Source of the DNA: Seonamhaeicola maritimus
GTDB taxonomy: Bacteria; Bacteroidota; Bacteroidia; Flavobacteriales; Flavobacteriaceae
Reading direction: 5' to 3'
NCBI RefSeq assembly: GCF_008056315.1
Contig: NZ_VRKQ01000010.1
Span: 186,001 to 250,000, forward strand
DNA length: 64,000 bases
Part shown: piece after piece, positions 48,469-58,026 of the stretch
How the letters are laid out: each line of letters starts with the position of its first letter
Position numbering within the stretch: position 1 is the stretch's first letter
Notes under the pieces: model-generated
Told to the model about the DNA's origin: nothing
Seen by the model: only the letters and a program-made list of their open reading frames with translations
Database searches by the model: none
Program-made: the position numbers and the translations under genes

Positions 48469-50484
48469 TTAGGGTATTGGGACTTCAATAATAACTGTTG
48501 TTCCTACTTCTTTTTCTGAAGTTATTTTTATTATTCCCTTTATTTCGTTAATTCTGGAGTTTATATTTTTAAGACCTATACCAGATTTTGCCTTATTAAC
48601 ATCAAATCCAGAACCATCATCAACAATTGTAAGGCAAATTACATTATTTTTTAGTTTAAAACTAATATTCACATGGGTAGCTTGAGCATGTTTATATATG
48701 TTATGTAAGGTCTCCTGTATTATTCTATAAATATGAATTTTCTTTTTATTAGTTACATCATCCCAATGTATTCCATCATCATGATCTAAATCATATTGAA
48801 GGTTATAAGCTAAGGTTTGTGTTTCTACCAGTGTTTTAATAATGTCTATGAAACCACTACCCGAAACAAAATCGGTATTTAACTCATGTGATACTTTCCT
48901 AATATCTTGCTCTATATTTTTTAACTCCTCAATATATTGACCACGTGTTTTTATTGCCTCAGGTGTATTATTAAAGTTTAGACTATCTAAACTTAGTCTT
49001 GTACCAAATAAACGCCCTAACACACCATCATGCAACTCTTCTGAAATTCGTTTTTTCTCAAGTGTTCTCGCTTCTTCAATACCTTCATTTTGTGATAACA
49101 TCAGATTATAAATCTCCTCATTAGTCTCTTGTTGCTTTTGAATAAATTGAAGCTCTTTGTTTTTATTTCTTTGGGTAATAACCAAATACAATAAGAAAGA
49201 CGCCATTATTACAACTACCGATATAATAAGCAGCCACATGCGCTCTTTGGCTATTTGGATGTTTTCTTGTTCTAGTTGGTCTGTCTCATACTGAATTCTG
49301 GTAAATTTATTTCTTATTTTTCGTTCTTCTTTTTGTAAGCTATCATTTAGTTTTACATAGGCCTTTAAAAATCCAGCTGACTTATCACCTTGCTCTATTT
49401 CTGACAACAGTTTAAGTGATTTTAATAAGTCATCATTATAATAGCTCTCAGAAATATCTTTAGCTCTATAGGCATAATATAATGCTGAATCTTTAATGTT
49501 TTTATCATTGAAATATTCAGCTAAATGTTGATTGATTACAATAGAATTATAGCCGTTATGTGAGATACTATCACTTATATTTAAAGCTCTTAAATACAAC
49601 TGGGGTAGTTGGTCCGTTTTTTTTATTAAATATAACGTATGAGCATAATTATCCAATACTAAGGCATAAAAGTCCGGGCGCTGGTTAATTAAGTTTTCAT
49701 TGCCTAAAATTTCACTGTAGAGCTTTAAGGCTAGTTTATATCTTTTAGAATTTTTAAAAGCGGTCGCTAAATTATTTTTGGAATTATCAATGGTGGCATT
49801 ATTTTTACCTTTTAATTTCTTTTTTAAATTAAGTGACTTAGTGTGATATTTTACAGACTCATCAAATTGCTCCAATTGACCGAAGACTGTTCCCAAATTA
49901 TTATAAAAAAAAGATTTCTTCCTATTAACCTCATACGTAGGTTTTAGTTCATCAAGTAACCCTATACCCCTTACAGAAGTCAATTCACTTCCAGTAAAAT
50001 CCTTTTCATCTCTTTGTATTATTGCAATATCCAAGAGCACCGTAGCCATATTATAATTATCCTTTAAGCCACGATATAATTTTAGAGCTTTTGTATTATA
50101 GTAATAAGCACTATCAACTAATCTATTATAATAATAATAACCAAGGCTTTTATTAATTAATGCCATAAAAGTTGAATCATTTATCTTTTCTGCCAACTTT
50201 AAACCTTCCTGATTATATTTTAAAAAAGATTTATCATTCCCTTTTTCTAAGTATAATATGGATAACTTTATTTTACTTTTTATAATTAGAGTATCTATTT
50301 TGATGGTTTCTGATAAATCTTTAGATTTTAAAGCATAAGATAACCTTAAGTCAAGTTTGTTTTTAGAATTTGCTGAGTGCTTCAAAAAATACAAAATACT
50401 ATCAACCTCAATCTTATTTTGAGAAAATGTAAGACCTGTCCAAAAAAATAATAGAATAAAAAACCTTAAACCCAATGTTAACAA
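48469..50484 (-). CDS. TPR-containing sensor histidine kinase (NarX/HisKA_3 type)
   Basis: 671 residues. Signal peptide-like start (FFILLFFWTGLTFSQ), a TPR array at about 40-380 (NDSTFMALINKSLGYYYYNR, FDESVKYHTKSLNLKKKLKG), coiled coil, helix MWLLIISVVVIMASFLLYLV (about 427-447), HisKA_3 with phospho-His in EKKRISEELHDGVLGRLFGT, and HATPase IVDDGSGFDVNKAKSGIGLK. It senses a periplasmic signal through the TPRs and phosphorylates the LuxR-type regulator encoded next to it. Confidence 0.93.
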   Translation of the reverse strand: MLTLGLRFFILLFFWTGLTFSQNKIEVDSILYFLKHSANSKNKLDLRLSYALKSKDLSETIKIDTLIIKSKIKLSILYLEKGNDKSFLKYNQEGLKLAEKINDSTFMALINKSLGYYYYNRLVDSAYYYNTKALKLYRGLKDNYNMATVLLDIAIIQRDEKDFTGSELTSVRGIGLLDELKPTYEVNRKKSFFYNNLGTVFGQLEQFDESVKYHTKSLNLKKKLKGKNNATIDNSKNNLATAFKNSKRYKLALKLYSEILGNENLINQRPDFYALVLDNYAHTLYLIKKTDQLPQLYLRALNISDSISHNGYNSIVINQHLAEYFNDKNIKDSALYYAYRAKDISESYYNDDLLKSLKLLSEIEQGDKSAGFLKAYVKLNDSLQKEERKIRNKFTRIQYETDQLEQENIQIAKERMWLLIISVVVIMASFLLYLVITQRNKNKELQFIQKQQETNEEIYNLMLSQNEGIEEARTLEKKRISEELHDGVLGRLFGTRLSLDSLNFNNTPEAIKTRGQYIEELKNIEQDIRKVSHELNTDFVSGSGFIDIIKTLVETQTLAYNLQYDLDHDDGIHWDDVTNKKKIHIYRIIQETLHNIYKHAQATHVNISFKLKNNVICLTIVDDGSGFDVNKAKSGIGLKNINSRINEIKGIIKITSEKEVGTTVIIEVPIP

Positions 50485-50532
50485 TACATTTATGTCGCAT
50501 AAATGTATCCATAATTTTTCAATATATACAAA

Positions 50533-50574
50533 ATAAAATGCCCTTATCTAAAATTTTAGATAAGGGCATTTTAT
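50533..50574. terminator. Perfect 42-bp palindrome, bidirectional terminator
   Basis: The arms of 21 bases begin ATAAAATGCCC and are fully complementary, with A tracts and T tracts at either side. It lies between the small lipoprotein gene (stop at 50,595) and the kinase start, so it ends the lipoprotein transcript on the minus strand. Confidence 0.8.
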
Positions 50575-50594
50575 GTAAATTAAAATTAAATTTT

Positions 50595-50741
50595 TTATCT
50601 TTCGGTAACTTCTCCTCCAGTAAATAAAGTAGGAACACTTTCATCTTGCAACACATCATCTTCATTTAAATCTTGTTTTGTACAAGAAGAAAAGGCTACT
50701 AACAAAACGGCTGCAATTAAGGTAAATTTTAGGGCTTTCAT
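50595..50741 (-). CDS. Very small lipoprotein (48 aa)
   Basis: 48 residues: MKALKFTLIAAVLLVAFSSC with lipobox FSSC at 17-20, then TKQDLNEDDVLQDESVPTLF and TGGEVTER. A short acidic surface or periplasmic peptide anchored by lipid. It has its own terminator. Similar mini-lipoproteins occur widely in Flavobacteriia without known role. Codon structure and signal support a real gene. Confidence 0.75.
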   Translation of the reverse strand: MKALKFTLIAAVLLVAFSSCTKQDLNEDDVLQDESVPTLFTGGEVTER

Positions 50742-51139
50742 ATTAATTCGATTTAAGGTTAAACTATTTTTCTATATTAAATTTTTAATAATACTCGTTA
50801 ACTAAGACTTTGATTAACAAAATCTCTGTTGAGGGAAAAATGGAATAATTAACTTTAAATCGAACACATAAAAGTGTACAGATTTATACTTTTAAATTTT
50901 GAGGGAATCGACCAAAACAATGGTCTTAAAATGGATTAATTTCCTTAATGTGCTGAGGGGAAAATATTGTGCCCATTAAGAGTTCACTAAAGTAGATAGC
51001 ATAAAGATGTTTGGAATAAAATAATCGATGAAATACATATTTCTTAGATGAAATACATCGATGAATGGTAATTCAACCAAATCACCGGTATTTTAAGTAG
51101 AAAATCGGAAAGCTGGCCGTAGTATGAATTTACAAAAAA
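50742..51139. other. Gene-free stretch
   Basis: No coding frame is convincing. GATGAAATACAT occurs twice (51,027 and 51,047), the second followed by CGATGAAT, which may be a protein-binding direct repeat or simple slippage. Confidence 0.4.
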
Positions 51140-52147
51140 CTAATTCAAAGTAGAATCATTCTTGACCACACTTGTTTTAACTATTTTTGTCTTAACGTCT
51201 TCTTTTAAATCCATGTTTTCCAACCTATGAATTAACATTTGAGCTGTCTCTGCTCCTATAACTTTAGCATGTTGCCTAATTGTAGTTAATCTAGGAAAGG
51301 CATGAATAGCATCAGATTTACTTGCAAAACCAATTACCGAAATGTCTTTTGGCACCTTTTTTCCTAAATTTACCGCTGCATTAATGGCAATAATTCCAGA
51401 AGAGCTATCTGCTGCAATAACACCATCTATATCTTTATTCTTCTTTAAGAAAGACCTTATATTTTTCTGTTGATCATCATTCTTATTAATCTTTAAAATT
51501 AAAGGTTCTTGTCTATTTTCTTCTAAAACGGCTTTGGCATAACCCCTTTCTCTTAGCTTACCAACACTTAAATCTTCAATGTTACTTAAAAAAGCAATCT
51601 TCTTTCTGTCCTCTTTCAACAGACCTTTTGTAGCATTATACGTTGCATCAAAGTCATCTACAATTACTTTGTCACACATAACATCATGAGCCACCCTATC
51701 AAACATAACAATTGGTAAACCTTGACTTATAGTAGTTTTAAAATGTTCTACTTCATTCTTAATCTGGGTTTCTTCCGCTACGCATAAAATGAATCCATCT
51801 ACACTACCATTGGCTAAAAGCTGAAGACTCTCTTTTTCTTTCTCCAAAGACTCATTTGAAATGCAAGTTATAATATGGTAACCTAGTTTAGTAGCTTCTC
51901 TTTCAATTCCGAAAAGTACTTTTGCTAAAAAGTGATTCAATATATTAGGTATTATAACACCTATGGTTTTTGTTTTATTTTGCTTTAAACTTAAAGCTAC
52001 CTTATTTGGTTTATAATTATACAGTTCTGCTAGCTCTTTTACACGGCGTACAGTTTCTTCTCCAATCTCCTCACTATTATTTAGTGCTTTAGAGACTGTT
52101 GAAATTGAAACATTCAACTCTTTTGCTAGCTGTTTTAAGGTAACCAT
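51140..52147 (-). CDS. LacI-family transcriptional regulator
   Basis: 335 residues. HTH at 1-50 (VTLKQLAKELNVSISTVSKA, LNNSEEIGEETVRRVKELAE), hinge YNYKPNKVALSLKQNKTKTI, and sugar-binding domain GVIIPNILNHFLAKVLFGIE, PIVMFDRVAHDVMCDKVIVD, DGVIAADSSSGIIAINAAVN and VSVIGFASK-type segments. It probably controls the receptor and beta-helix enzyme genes that start on the opposite strand, in response to a sugar. Confidence 0.93.
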   Translation of the reverse strand: MVTLKQLAKELNVSISTVSKALNNSEEIGEETVRRVKELAELYNYKPNKVALSLKQNKTKTIGVIIPNILNHFLAKVLFGIEREATKLGYHIITCISNESLEKEKESLQLLANGSVDGFILCVAEETQIKNEVEHFKTTISQGLPIVMFDRVAHDVMCDKVIVDDFDATYNATKGLLKEDRKKIAFLSNIEDLSVGKLRERGYAKAVLEENRQEPLILKINKNDDQQKNIRSFLKKNKDIDGVIAADSSSGIIAINAAVNLGKKVPKDISVIGFASKSDAIHAFPRLTTIRQHAKVIGAETAQMLIHRLENMDLKEDVKTKIVKTSVVKNDSTLN

Positions 52148-52187
52148 TCTATTGAATTAGTAATTTTTGTGATACGCAATTTACAAA

Positions 52188-52210
52188 ATTACTTTTTGCA
52201 AAAAAGTAAT
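52188..52210. promoter_or_regulatory. Inverted repeat upstream of the LacI gene, candidate operator
   Basis: ATTACTTTTT-GCA-AAAAAGTAAT: ten-base perfect arms with a central GCA, 41 bases upstream of the LacI start. AT-rich, so a chance origin is possible. Confidence 0.45.
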
Positions 52211-52325
52211 TATTCATTTCATAAATATTTAAAGCTCCAATATATAAAAATCTTTTCTTACTTAATTTAAACCTTTTGCTCCTTAAAAAGTCTTATTGGC
52301 TTTTAATAAACTTAAAGCTATTACC

Positions 52326-52333
52326 TATTTTTG
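52326..52333 (+). promoter_or_regulatory. Candidate -7 element (TATTTTTG) for the receptor gene
   Basis: Matches TAnnTTTG, 112 bases before the chosen start codon. The nearest TTG upstream is too far for a clear -33 box. Confidence 0.35.
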
Positions 52334-52444
52334 TAAGCTTAAAATGAATGCTATTAAAAAATTACTTAATTAGTATAAATGACATACATTTGCGCCCAAA
52401 TTACAACTGAACTCTACGATAAATTTTACAAAATAATTCATAAA

Positions 52445-55024
52445 ATGAACAACAAATTTTCGGTTTTATTACTTCTTTTTTTATTTACAGCATTAGCCTT
52501 TGCTCAAAAAGGCAGTATACAAGGAACTATAGTAGATAGCGATTCAAATGATGCTATCCCGTTTGCAACCATTGTAGTACTAAAAAGCAATACAACTGAA
52601 ACAGTTTCAGGAGCTATTTCTTCGGATAACGGACAATTCAATGTTGAAAATATGGCATACGGAAGCTATACCGTACAAATTTCGTTTATTGGTTATCAAA
52701 CCAATACCATAGAAAACATCATCCTTACCAATTCCTCTCCTAATGCTAACCTAGGAACAGTTGCTTTAAAACCTCAATTAGAATCATTGGATGCTGTTAC
52801 GGTTAAGGCTCAGACTAAAACATCCACTACAAAAATTGATAGAAAAGTTTATAATGCTAGCGATTTTGCTACAGCAAAAGGCGGAAATGCTGCCGATGTT
52901 TTAAATAAATTACCTTCTATTACTGTTGATCCTAGCGGAAATGTTTCGGTTAGAGGAACAACTGATTTCATGGTATACCTAAACGGAAAGCCAACTAATA
53001 TAAAACCATCCGTTTTATTAGGGCAAATCCAATCAAACAACATCAGTAAAATTGATGTGATTACAGTTCCAACAGCACGTTATGATGCACAAGGAAAAGG
53101 AGGAATCATCAATATTACTACCAAGAAAAATCTAAACCAAGGCCTTTCAGTTTCTGTTAATGGTTTGCTAGGTGGAGCGCCTTGGGCTAACCTAACTGAT
53201 GAATATAGTGGGCATGACTTAAAAGATGATCGATACGGCGGTGGTTTCAACATCACTTACAGCGAGAAAAACTTTACCCTTTATGGTGGCTTCAACTATA
53301 ACATGAAAAATGTAAATGGAAAGCGCTCAGGTGAAGCTAGAGTTTTTGTAAACGAATCCGAAGGTGATTTCTTCCATATGAATGCTAAAAATGGCGAGCG
53401 TCCTGAGTGGTATGAGAACTATACCGCTAATGCTGGAATAGATATTGATTTATCTGATTCTAAAAAATTATCATTTTCTTATTTCTACGGAAATAGAAAT
53501 GAAGGAAGAGCTGCTTATTATGTATATAACACGTTTTATGCAGATGCAGACCAATCTAATAAAGATCTAGGTACAGAACAATTTATGTACAACCCCAATG
53601 TTGATGATAGATATGGTGAGTACAGCACCTTTAATGTAGATTACTCGGTAGCTTTAGCTAATGATGCTAGTTTTAAAATGGCTGCCGCTTATGAAACTTC
53701 TAAATTAAGTAGAGAGTTAAACAATAAGAACTATTTCTATAATACAAGAGCCGATGTTGATAACGACATTGATAACAACTACGCTAATGCTATTCAAGCT
53801 GATGATTATTCACTATCAGACAATACACCTTTAAAAGGTTTACGCTTTAATGCAGATTACGAAATACAAATTGACGAGTTTAGCACTTTTGGTACGGGAG
53901 CACAAGTGCAATACACAAATATTGATGGTTCGTTTAACTTCAACAATACTTTAGTAACGAAAGATTTAAATAATACTATTGATTTAACAAGAACGGTATA
54001 TGCTGCCTATGCAGACTATTCTGCAACCAGAGGAAAACTTAGTTACATCTTAGGATTAAGAGCAGAATATGGTGACCAAACTTTAGAAAATGGTAATACC
54101 GATTATGTTCCAATTTTTGGATCTGATTTAGAGGAAACTTATGTACAAAAGAAATTTGATTTATTCCCATCTGCGCACTTTAGTTATGAAATTAGCAATA
54201 AAGACAAATTAACTTTAGCTGGAAGTAGAAGAATCAACAGAGCTTCTGTAACTAAATTGGCACCTTTCTTATACCGTAGACATTTTGAAGTATACGTTGT
54301 TGGTGACCCAGAATTAGAAGCTGAATATTTAAACAATGCTGAAATCACCTATGAAACCTCAACTGGAAAAAGCACCTTTAGTTTAACAGGTTTTTACCGA
54401 GGAACAGATAACACTGTATTTAGAGTAAACACGGTAACCACAGCTAATGAAAACCCAGAATTGAATGCTATTTTAGGTGAAGATGTATTGATTCGTTCTT
54501 ACACCAATGCAGGCAACTCCACCTCTTTAGGTGCTGAGTTAAATATGAATGTTGTTCCTAGTTCTTGGGTTAAATTATTTGTTGGAGGTTCATTATATAA
54601 CTACCAAATTAAAGGTGAGGTATTCGGTTATGATGTAGACCAAAATAGTACTAACTGGTCTTTAAAAGGAAATGCTAATTTTACAATATCAGATAAACTA
54701 AAATTCAACTATGACTTTAGTAGAATTTCAAACACAGTAACATCACAAGGTCAAAATGATGCCTTTTCTGTTTCAAACATTGCTTTGAGCTACCAACCAT
54801 CAGATGCATGGGATATTTCTCTTAGAGGATTGGATATTTTTGCTCAAAATGACCAAGGTTTAGACACCAATGCTTTTAATGCGTCCAATCAACAAATCTT
54901 CTATCAGGAAACTTTATACGAAAGAAACGGTCCTATATTTGAATTAGGCATTACTTATTCACTTAATATGAATGGTAAAAAGAAAAAGGCTAAAGATTTC
55001 CAAGGAAACAAGCACTTTAAATAA
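52445..55024 (+). CDS. TonB-dependent receptor-type outer-membrane protein
   Basis: 859 residues from MNNKFSVLLLLFLFTALAFA, a signal peptide; 22 more upstream codons are open but not signal-like. Order: carboxypeptidase-regulatory-like domain at about 22-110 (GSIQGTIVDSDSNDAIPFAT), plug (LNKLPSITVDPSGNVSVRGT, VYLNGKPTNIKP, ISKIDVITVPTARYDAQGKG, GIINITTKK), then an outer-membrane barrel ending YERNGPIFELGITYSLNMNG. No SusD gene follows. This is the 'outer membrane beta-barrel' subtype of receptor. It probably binds or imports the product or substrate of the next gene. Confidence 0.93.
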   Translation: MNNKFSVLLLLFLFTALAFAQKGSIQGTIVDSDSNDAIPFATIVVLKSNTTETVSGAISSDNGQFNVENMAYGSYTVQISFIGYQTNTIENIILTNSSPNANLGTVALKPQLESLDAVTVKAQTKTSTTKIDRKVYNASDFATAKGGNAADVLNKLPSITVDPSGNVSVRGTTDFMVYLNGKPTNIKPSVLLGQIQSNNISKIDVITVPTARYDAQGKGGIINITTKKNLNQGLSVSVNGLLGGAPWANLTDEYSGHDLKDDRYGGGFNITYSEKNFTLYGGFNYNMKNVNGKRSGEARVFVNESEGDFFHMNAKNGERPEWYENYTANAGIDIDLSDSKKLSFSYFYGNRNEGRAAYYVYNTFYADADQSNKDLGTEQFMYNPNVDDRYGEYSTFNVDYSVALANDASFKMAAAYETSKLSRELNNKNYFYNTRADVDNDIDNNYANAIQADDYSLSDNTPLKGLRFNADYEIQIDEFSTFGTGAQVQYTNIDGSFNFNNTLVTKDLNNTIDLTRTVYAAYADYSATRGKLSYILGLRAEYGDQTLENGNTDYVPIFGSDLEETYVQKKFDLFPSAHFSYEISNKDKLTLAGSRRINRASVTKLAPFLYRRHFEVYVVGDPELEAEYLNNAEITYETSTGKSTFSLTGFYRGTDNTVFRVNTVTTANENPELNAILGEDVLIRSYTNAGNSTSLGAELNMNVVPSSWVKLFVGGSLYNYQIKGEVFGYDVDQNSTNWSLKGNANFTISDKLKFNYDFSRISNTVTSQGQNDAFSVSNIALSYQPSDAWDISLRGLDIFAQNDQGLDTNAFNASNQQIFYQETLYERNGPIFELGITYSLNMNGKKKKAKDFQGNKHFK

Positions 55025-55046
55025 AATTATAACGGTACAGTTATTG

Positions 55047-55079
55047 AAAGCCTGCTAATTATAATTAGCAGGCTTTTTT
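55047..55079 (+). terminator. Intrinsic terminator after the receptor gene
   Basis: AAAGCCTGCTAAT / ATTAGCAGGCTTT, near-perfect, then a T run; 22 bases after the stop. Confidence 0.85.
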
Positions 55080-55177
55080 AAAACAATAATTTACCTTACA
55101 ATACATTATTTTTACTTAAAGCTATAAAGTAAAAATTAAAACTCTTTATTTTTACAATAAATAAAAACTTAAGATTT

Positions 55178-56512
55178 ATGAGTTATTTAAAAAAATCTCT
55201 ATTTACTCTTTTAATAATTCTAATTGGCTGTTCAGTAATGAATGCCCAATACCAAGAACCAATGACCCACCATCTGGCACTTAAGAATATGAAAGATTAT
55301 GGTTTGATAAATGATAACGCAGAAAACAATCAAAGTAACATAGTCCAAAATGCTATAAATGACTTGCACAGCAAAGGCGGAGGACAATTGATAATCCCTA
55401 AAGGCACTTATCAATTTTCAAATATTTATTTAAAATCTAATATACATCTTCTTATAGATAAAGGTACGGTTATTAAACCTTATTGGCCAAAGGGAACAAA
55501 AATAGCTGTATTTATTATAGACACTGAAACTCCAAAAAACAAAAAAAAACCTAATTATGATGAGAAAAGCTTTATTAGAAATGTAAGCATTAAAGGAAAA
55601 GGAGGGAAATGGATAATCGATTACTCAGATAGAATACCAAAAAAAGGAGAAGGTGCTAGGGGTATTTTATGTCGGATGGTTAAAAATTTCTGTATTTCAG
55701 ATATGGATATAAAGGATAATTTTTCAACATATTGCGGAATTACCCTCACCCCTACTAGGTCAAAAACAAAGAATATTAGCAATTGGAAAGTGTCTAGAGC
55801 TGCAGATGGACTTATTCGAAATTGTAGAATATTCAACGCCAGTCCAGGGTACGGATTAGTTCAATTGCATGGTGCTCAAACGGTACATTTTGAAGATTTA
55901 TATGCCAACGGAGGGGTTACCCTAAGACTGGAAACAGGTGCTGTTGGAGAACATACAGCTGTATTTGATATTACTGCTAAAAATATTGTTAGCGAAAACG
56001 GAAGATGCGCCTTAATGTTAGGCCCTCACAGTGCACATAACGGTGTGGTAAAGGTAGATGGTATAAAATCTATTGGAAGTACTTATGCGGTTCAAATGGG
56101 AATGGGTGGAGTAAAAAAGAAAGAACTCCAGAGAAACCCAGATGCTAAACCCGGAAGTTTTGCCGATGGTACCTCCGTAAAAAACATTCACGCTGTTTTT
56201 GGCACGCAAGCGCAAATTAAAAAACACGCTTTATTAGAAATTCCAGAAGAATATCTTGACAGCTTAAAACTTTGGAATGATGATAAATTTATGGATGGTC
56301 CTTCTATAGCACCCGTTAAAGATCATAGAAAGGGTGGTTACAATGTAATTATAGAAAATATTACCTCTGAAGGATTTAAGTACAACAGTGAAACTAAAAT
56401 TTTAACTTCCGAAAAAATTAGACCTGGAAGTTGGGCGAAAGCATTTTCAAAATGGTTGAAAAAAAATGAAGGAAAAGATTATCGTGTAGACAAAGGCCCT
56501 TATGTAAATTAA
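55178..56512 (+). CDS. Secreted right-handed beta-helix enzyme (pectate-lyase/GH28-like fold)
   Basis: 444 residues with signal peptide about 1-24 (LFTLLIILIGCSVMNAQ). The typical opening of beta-helix glycan enzymes is present: NQSNIVQNAINDLHSKGGGQ, LIIPKGTYQFSNIYLKSNIH, LLIDKGTVIKPYWPKGTK. Helical-turn repeats follow (NVSIKGKGGKWIIDY, FCISDMDIKDNFSTYCGITL, NCRIFNASPGYGLVQLHGAQ, VHFEDLYANGGVTLRLETGA). I cannot tell lyase from hydrolase, nor the substrate. The LacI-receptor-enzyme order suggests a small carbohydrate-use locus. Confidence 0.82.
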   Translation: MSYLKKSLFTLLIILIGCSVMNAQYQEPMTHHLALKNMKDYGLINDNAENNQSNIVQNAINDLHSKGGGQLIIPKGTYQFSNIYLKSNIHLLIDKGTVIKPYWPKGTKIAVFIIDTETPKNKKKPNYDEKSFIRNVSIKGKGGKWIIDYSDRIPKKGEGARGILCRMVKNFCISDMDIKDNFSTYCGITLTPTRSKTKNISNWKVSRAADGLIRNCRIFNASPGYGLVQLHGAQTVHFEDLYANGGVTLRLETGAVGEHTAVFDITAKNIVSENGRCALMLGPHSAHNGVVKVDGIKSIGSTYAVQMGMGGVKKKELQRNPDAKPGSFADGTSVKNIHAVFGTQAQIKKHALLEIPEEYLDSLKLWNDDKFMDGPSIAPVKDHRKGGYNVIIENITSEGFKYNSETKILTSEKIRPGSWAKAFSKWLKKNEGKDYRVDKGPYVN

Positions 56513-56603
56513 ACCTTTTTAATTCATGAAAATTGAAGGGTATAAGGCTATTCGATACTTATTTTCTTTTAAGAAAATTCTGTTATTAAAATCTTTGTAT
56601 ACT

Positions 56604-56645
56604 AAAAAGACCTTGAGTTTAATAACGAAACTTAAGGTCTTTCAT
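56604..56645. terminator. Bidirectional terminator between convergent genes
   Basis: AAAGACCTTGAGTTT / AAACTTAAGGTCTTT with a seven-base loop, A run before and T run after. Serves the beta-helix enzyme gene (plus) and the metzincin gene (minus). Confidence 0.75.
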
Positions 56646-56687
56646 TTTACAAAACAACTATCATACAAAAACTGTTACAATAGTATT

Positions 56688-57737
56688 TTATTCATAAGGC
56701 CAACCATCCCAAATGCTACAATGTCCGGCATTATCGGTTGCTGTAATTTCTCTTTGTGCTTTACTATATCCAGCGTTCATTAGCGCAAATGGCGCATAAT
56801 GAGTTTTACCATTCTTGCCTTCAAAAGCTTTTCCAAAGTGCCCTTGACTTAGCCCATGACCAATTTCATGCAACATTACGGTTTCATAATCTGCATAACC
56901 ATTATTAGTAACATCATTAGGGTCATCTTTAAAATTTCTAGAACCATTTATATAGATTTCTCTAAAAGCCACATCACGTTTACCGTTCTGGTCAATGTCT
57001 GTTGGTTCTCTATCCGGACCTGGGCCATCAAACCATATATATGTAAACGTAACACCAAGAGTTCTTGTTCCTCCATCCTCGCGTAGGGCTTCGAAAAATG
57101 CAGCAGGAAGGTTACCTCCGTGTAAAATGCTTCCAGTAATTCTCCAACCAGCTCCACCCATATTCAAAGCGCGTTGAAAAACACCTACATCCCTATATAT
57201 ATCATAAGGAGTGGTTGTGTAAACATTATAAAAGTTTAGATCTTCAGAGCAATTAATGGAGCCCCAGGTGTTAATTGCACTGTTTGTTGCGATTAACGTC
57301 TCCTCGGGTGTCATACTATATTCACTTCCTACTGTACCTTGTTCGGTACCGTCTGTCCAAAACAGTTGGTCTGTACCTGGGAAAAAATTTCTTGGATCAT
57401 CAGGCACAAAATCAGCCCCCAATTGTTTGTTTCCTACAGCTCTAAAATTAACCGTGATACCTGCTCCTTCGTATTCTAAAAGTTCCATTTTTGCAAGTTG
57501 AATATTATATTCAGATAGTTGTTCGTTCAAAGCTGCAGCAAAGTCCTGAATACTGCTCTTTTTATCAGAAGTTTTTGAGAATAAACTGTTTTTAACGCTA
57601 GCACCGACTGGTTCTAATTTCATTTCCTCCAAACCCAAAGGATTTTTTTCTTGCTCAGGAGTTGAGGTAATTTCGTTCTCATGACAGGCTAAAAAAAATA
57701 AGGGGATTACAAATAAACATTTCACTAGTGTTTTCAT
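56688..57737 (-). CDS. Secreted metzincin-type zinc metalloprotease, lipoprotein
   Basis: 349 residues. Lipobox LFFLACHENE (Cys 18). Zinc motif H-E-x-x-H-x5-H in TVMLHEIGHGLSQGHFGKAF and a Met-turn in YAPFALMNAGYSKAQREITA. Upstream blocks: FFPGTDQLFWTDGTEQGTVG, GSINCSEDLNFYNVYTTTPY, TFTYIWFDGPGPDREPTDID. It likely cleaves proteins at the cell surface. Not obviously part of the carbohydrate locus; convergent with it. Confidence 0.88.
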   Translation of the reverse strand: MKTLVKCLFVIPLFFLACHENEITSTPEQEKNPLGLEEMKLEPVGASVKNSLFSKTSDKKSSIQDFAAALNEQLSEYNIQLAKMELLEYEGAGITVNFRAVGNKQLGADFVPDDPRNFFPGTDQLFWTDGTEQGTVGSEYSMTPEETLIATNSAINTWGSINCSEDLNFYNVYTTTPYDIYRDVGVFQRALNMGGAGWRITGSILHGGNLPAAFFEALREDGGTRTLGVTFTYIWFDGPGPDREPTDIDQNGKRDVAFREIYINGSRNFKDDPNDVTNNGYADYETVMLHEIGHGLSQGHFGKAFEGKNGKTHYAPFALMNAGYSKAQREITATDNAGHCSIWDGWPYE

Positions 57738-58026
57738 GATTTTAAGATTTTTAGATTAATAGTGTTGTGAAGATGTCTATTTAACCGATGCAACACATAA
57801 CAATTTGCGTGCAATTGATTCTGATTTTATTTTAAAGGCTTTAGATTATGATGCGTTTAAACATGCAACATGTTAATTGACAGTTGCTTATGTAATAAAT
57901 AATTCTTGTTAAGCTTTCAGGTGATTCTTTAATTTTTTTAGTAAAAAAATGTAGTGAAATATAAATAATGAACAAATACGAGCTTTACAACCCATTTAAT
58001 GTTTGATTATAATTTGTAAATCATAC

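Noticed and set aside
52379-52444. Longer start for the TonB-dependent receptor
   Set aside because: The extra 22 residues are not signal-like and precede a standard signal peptide at the internal Met.
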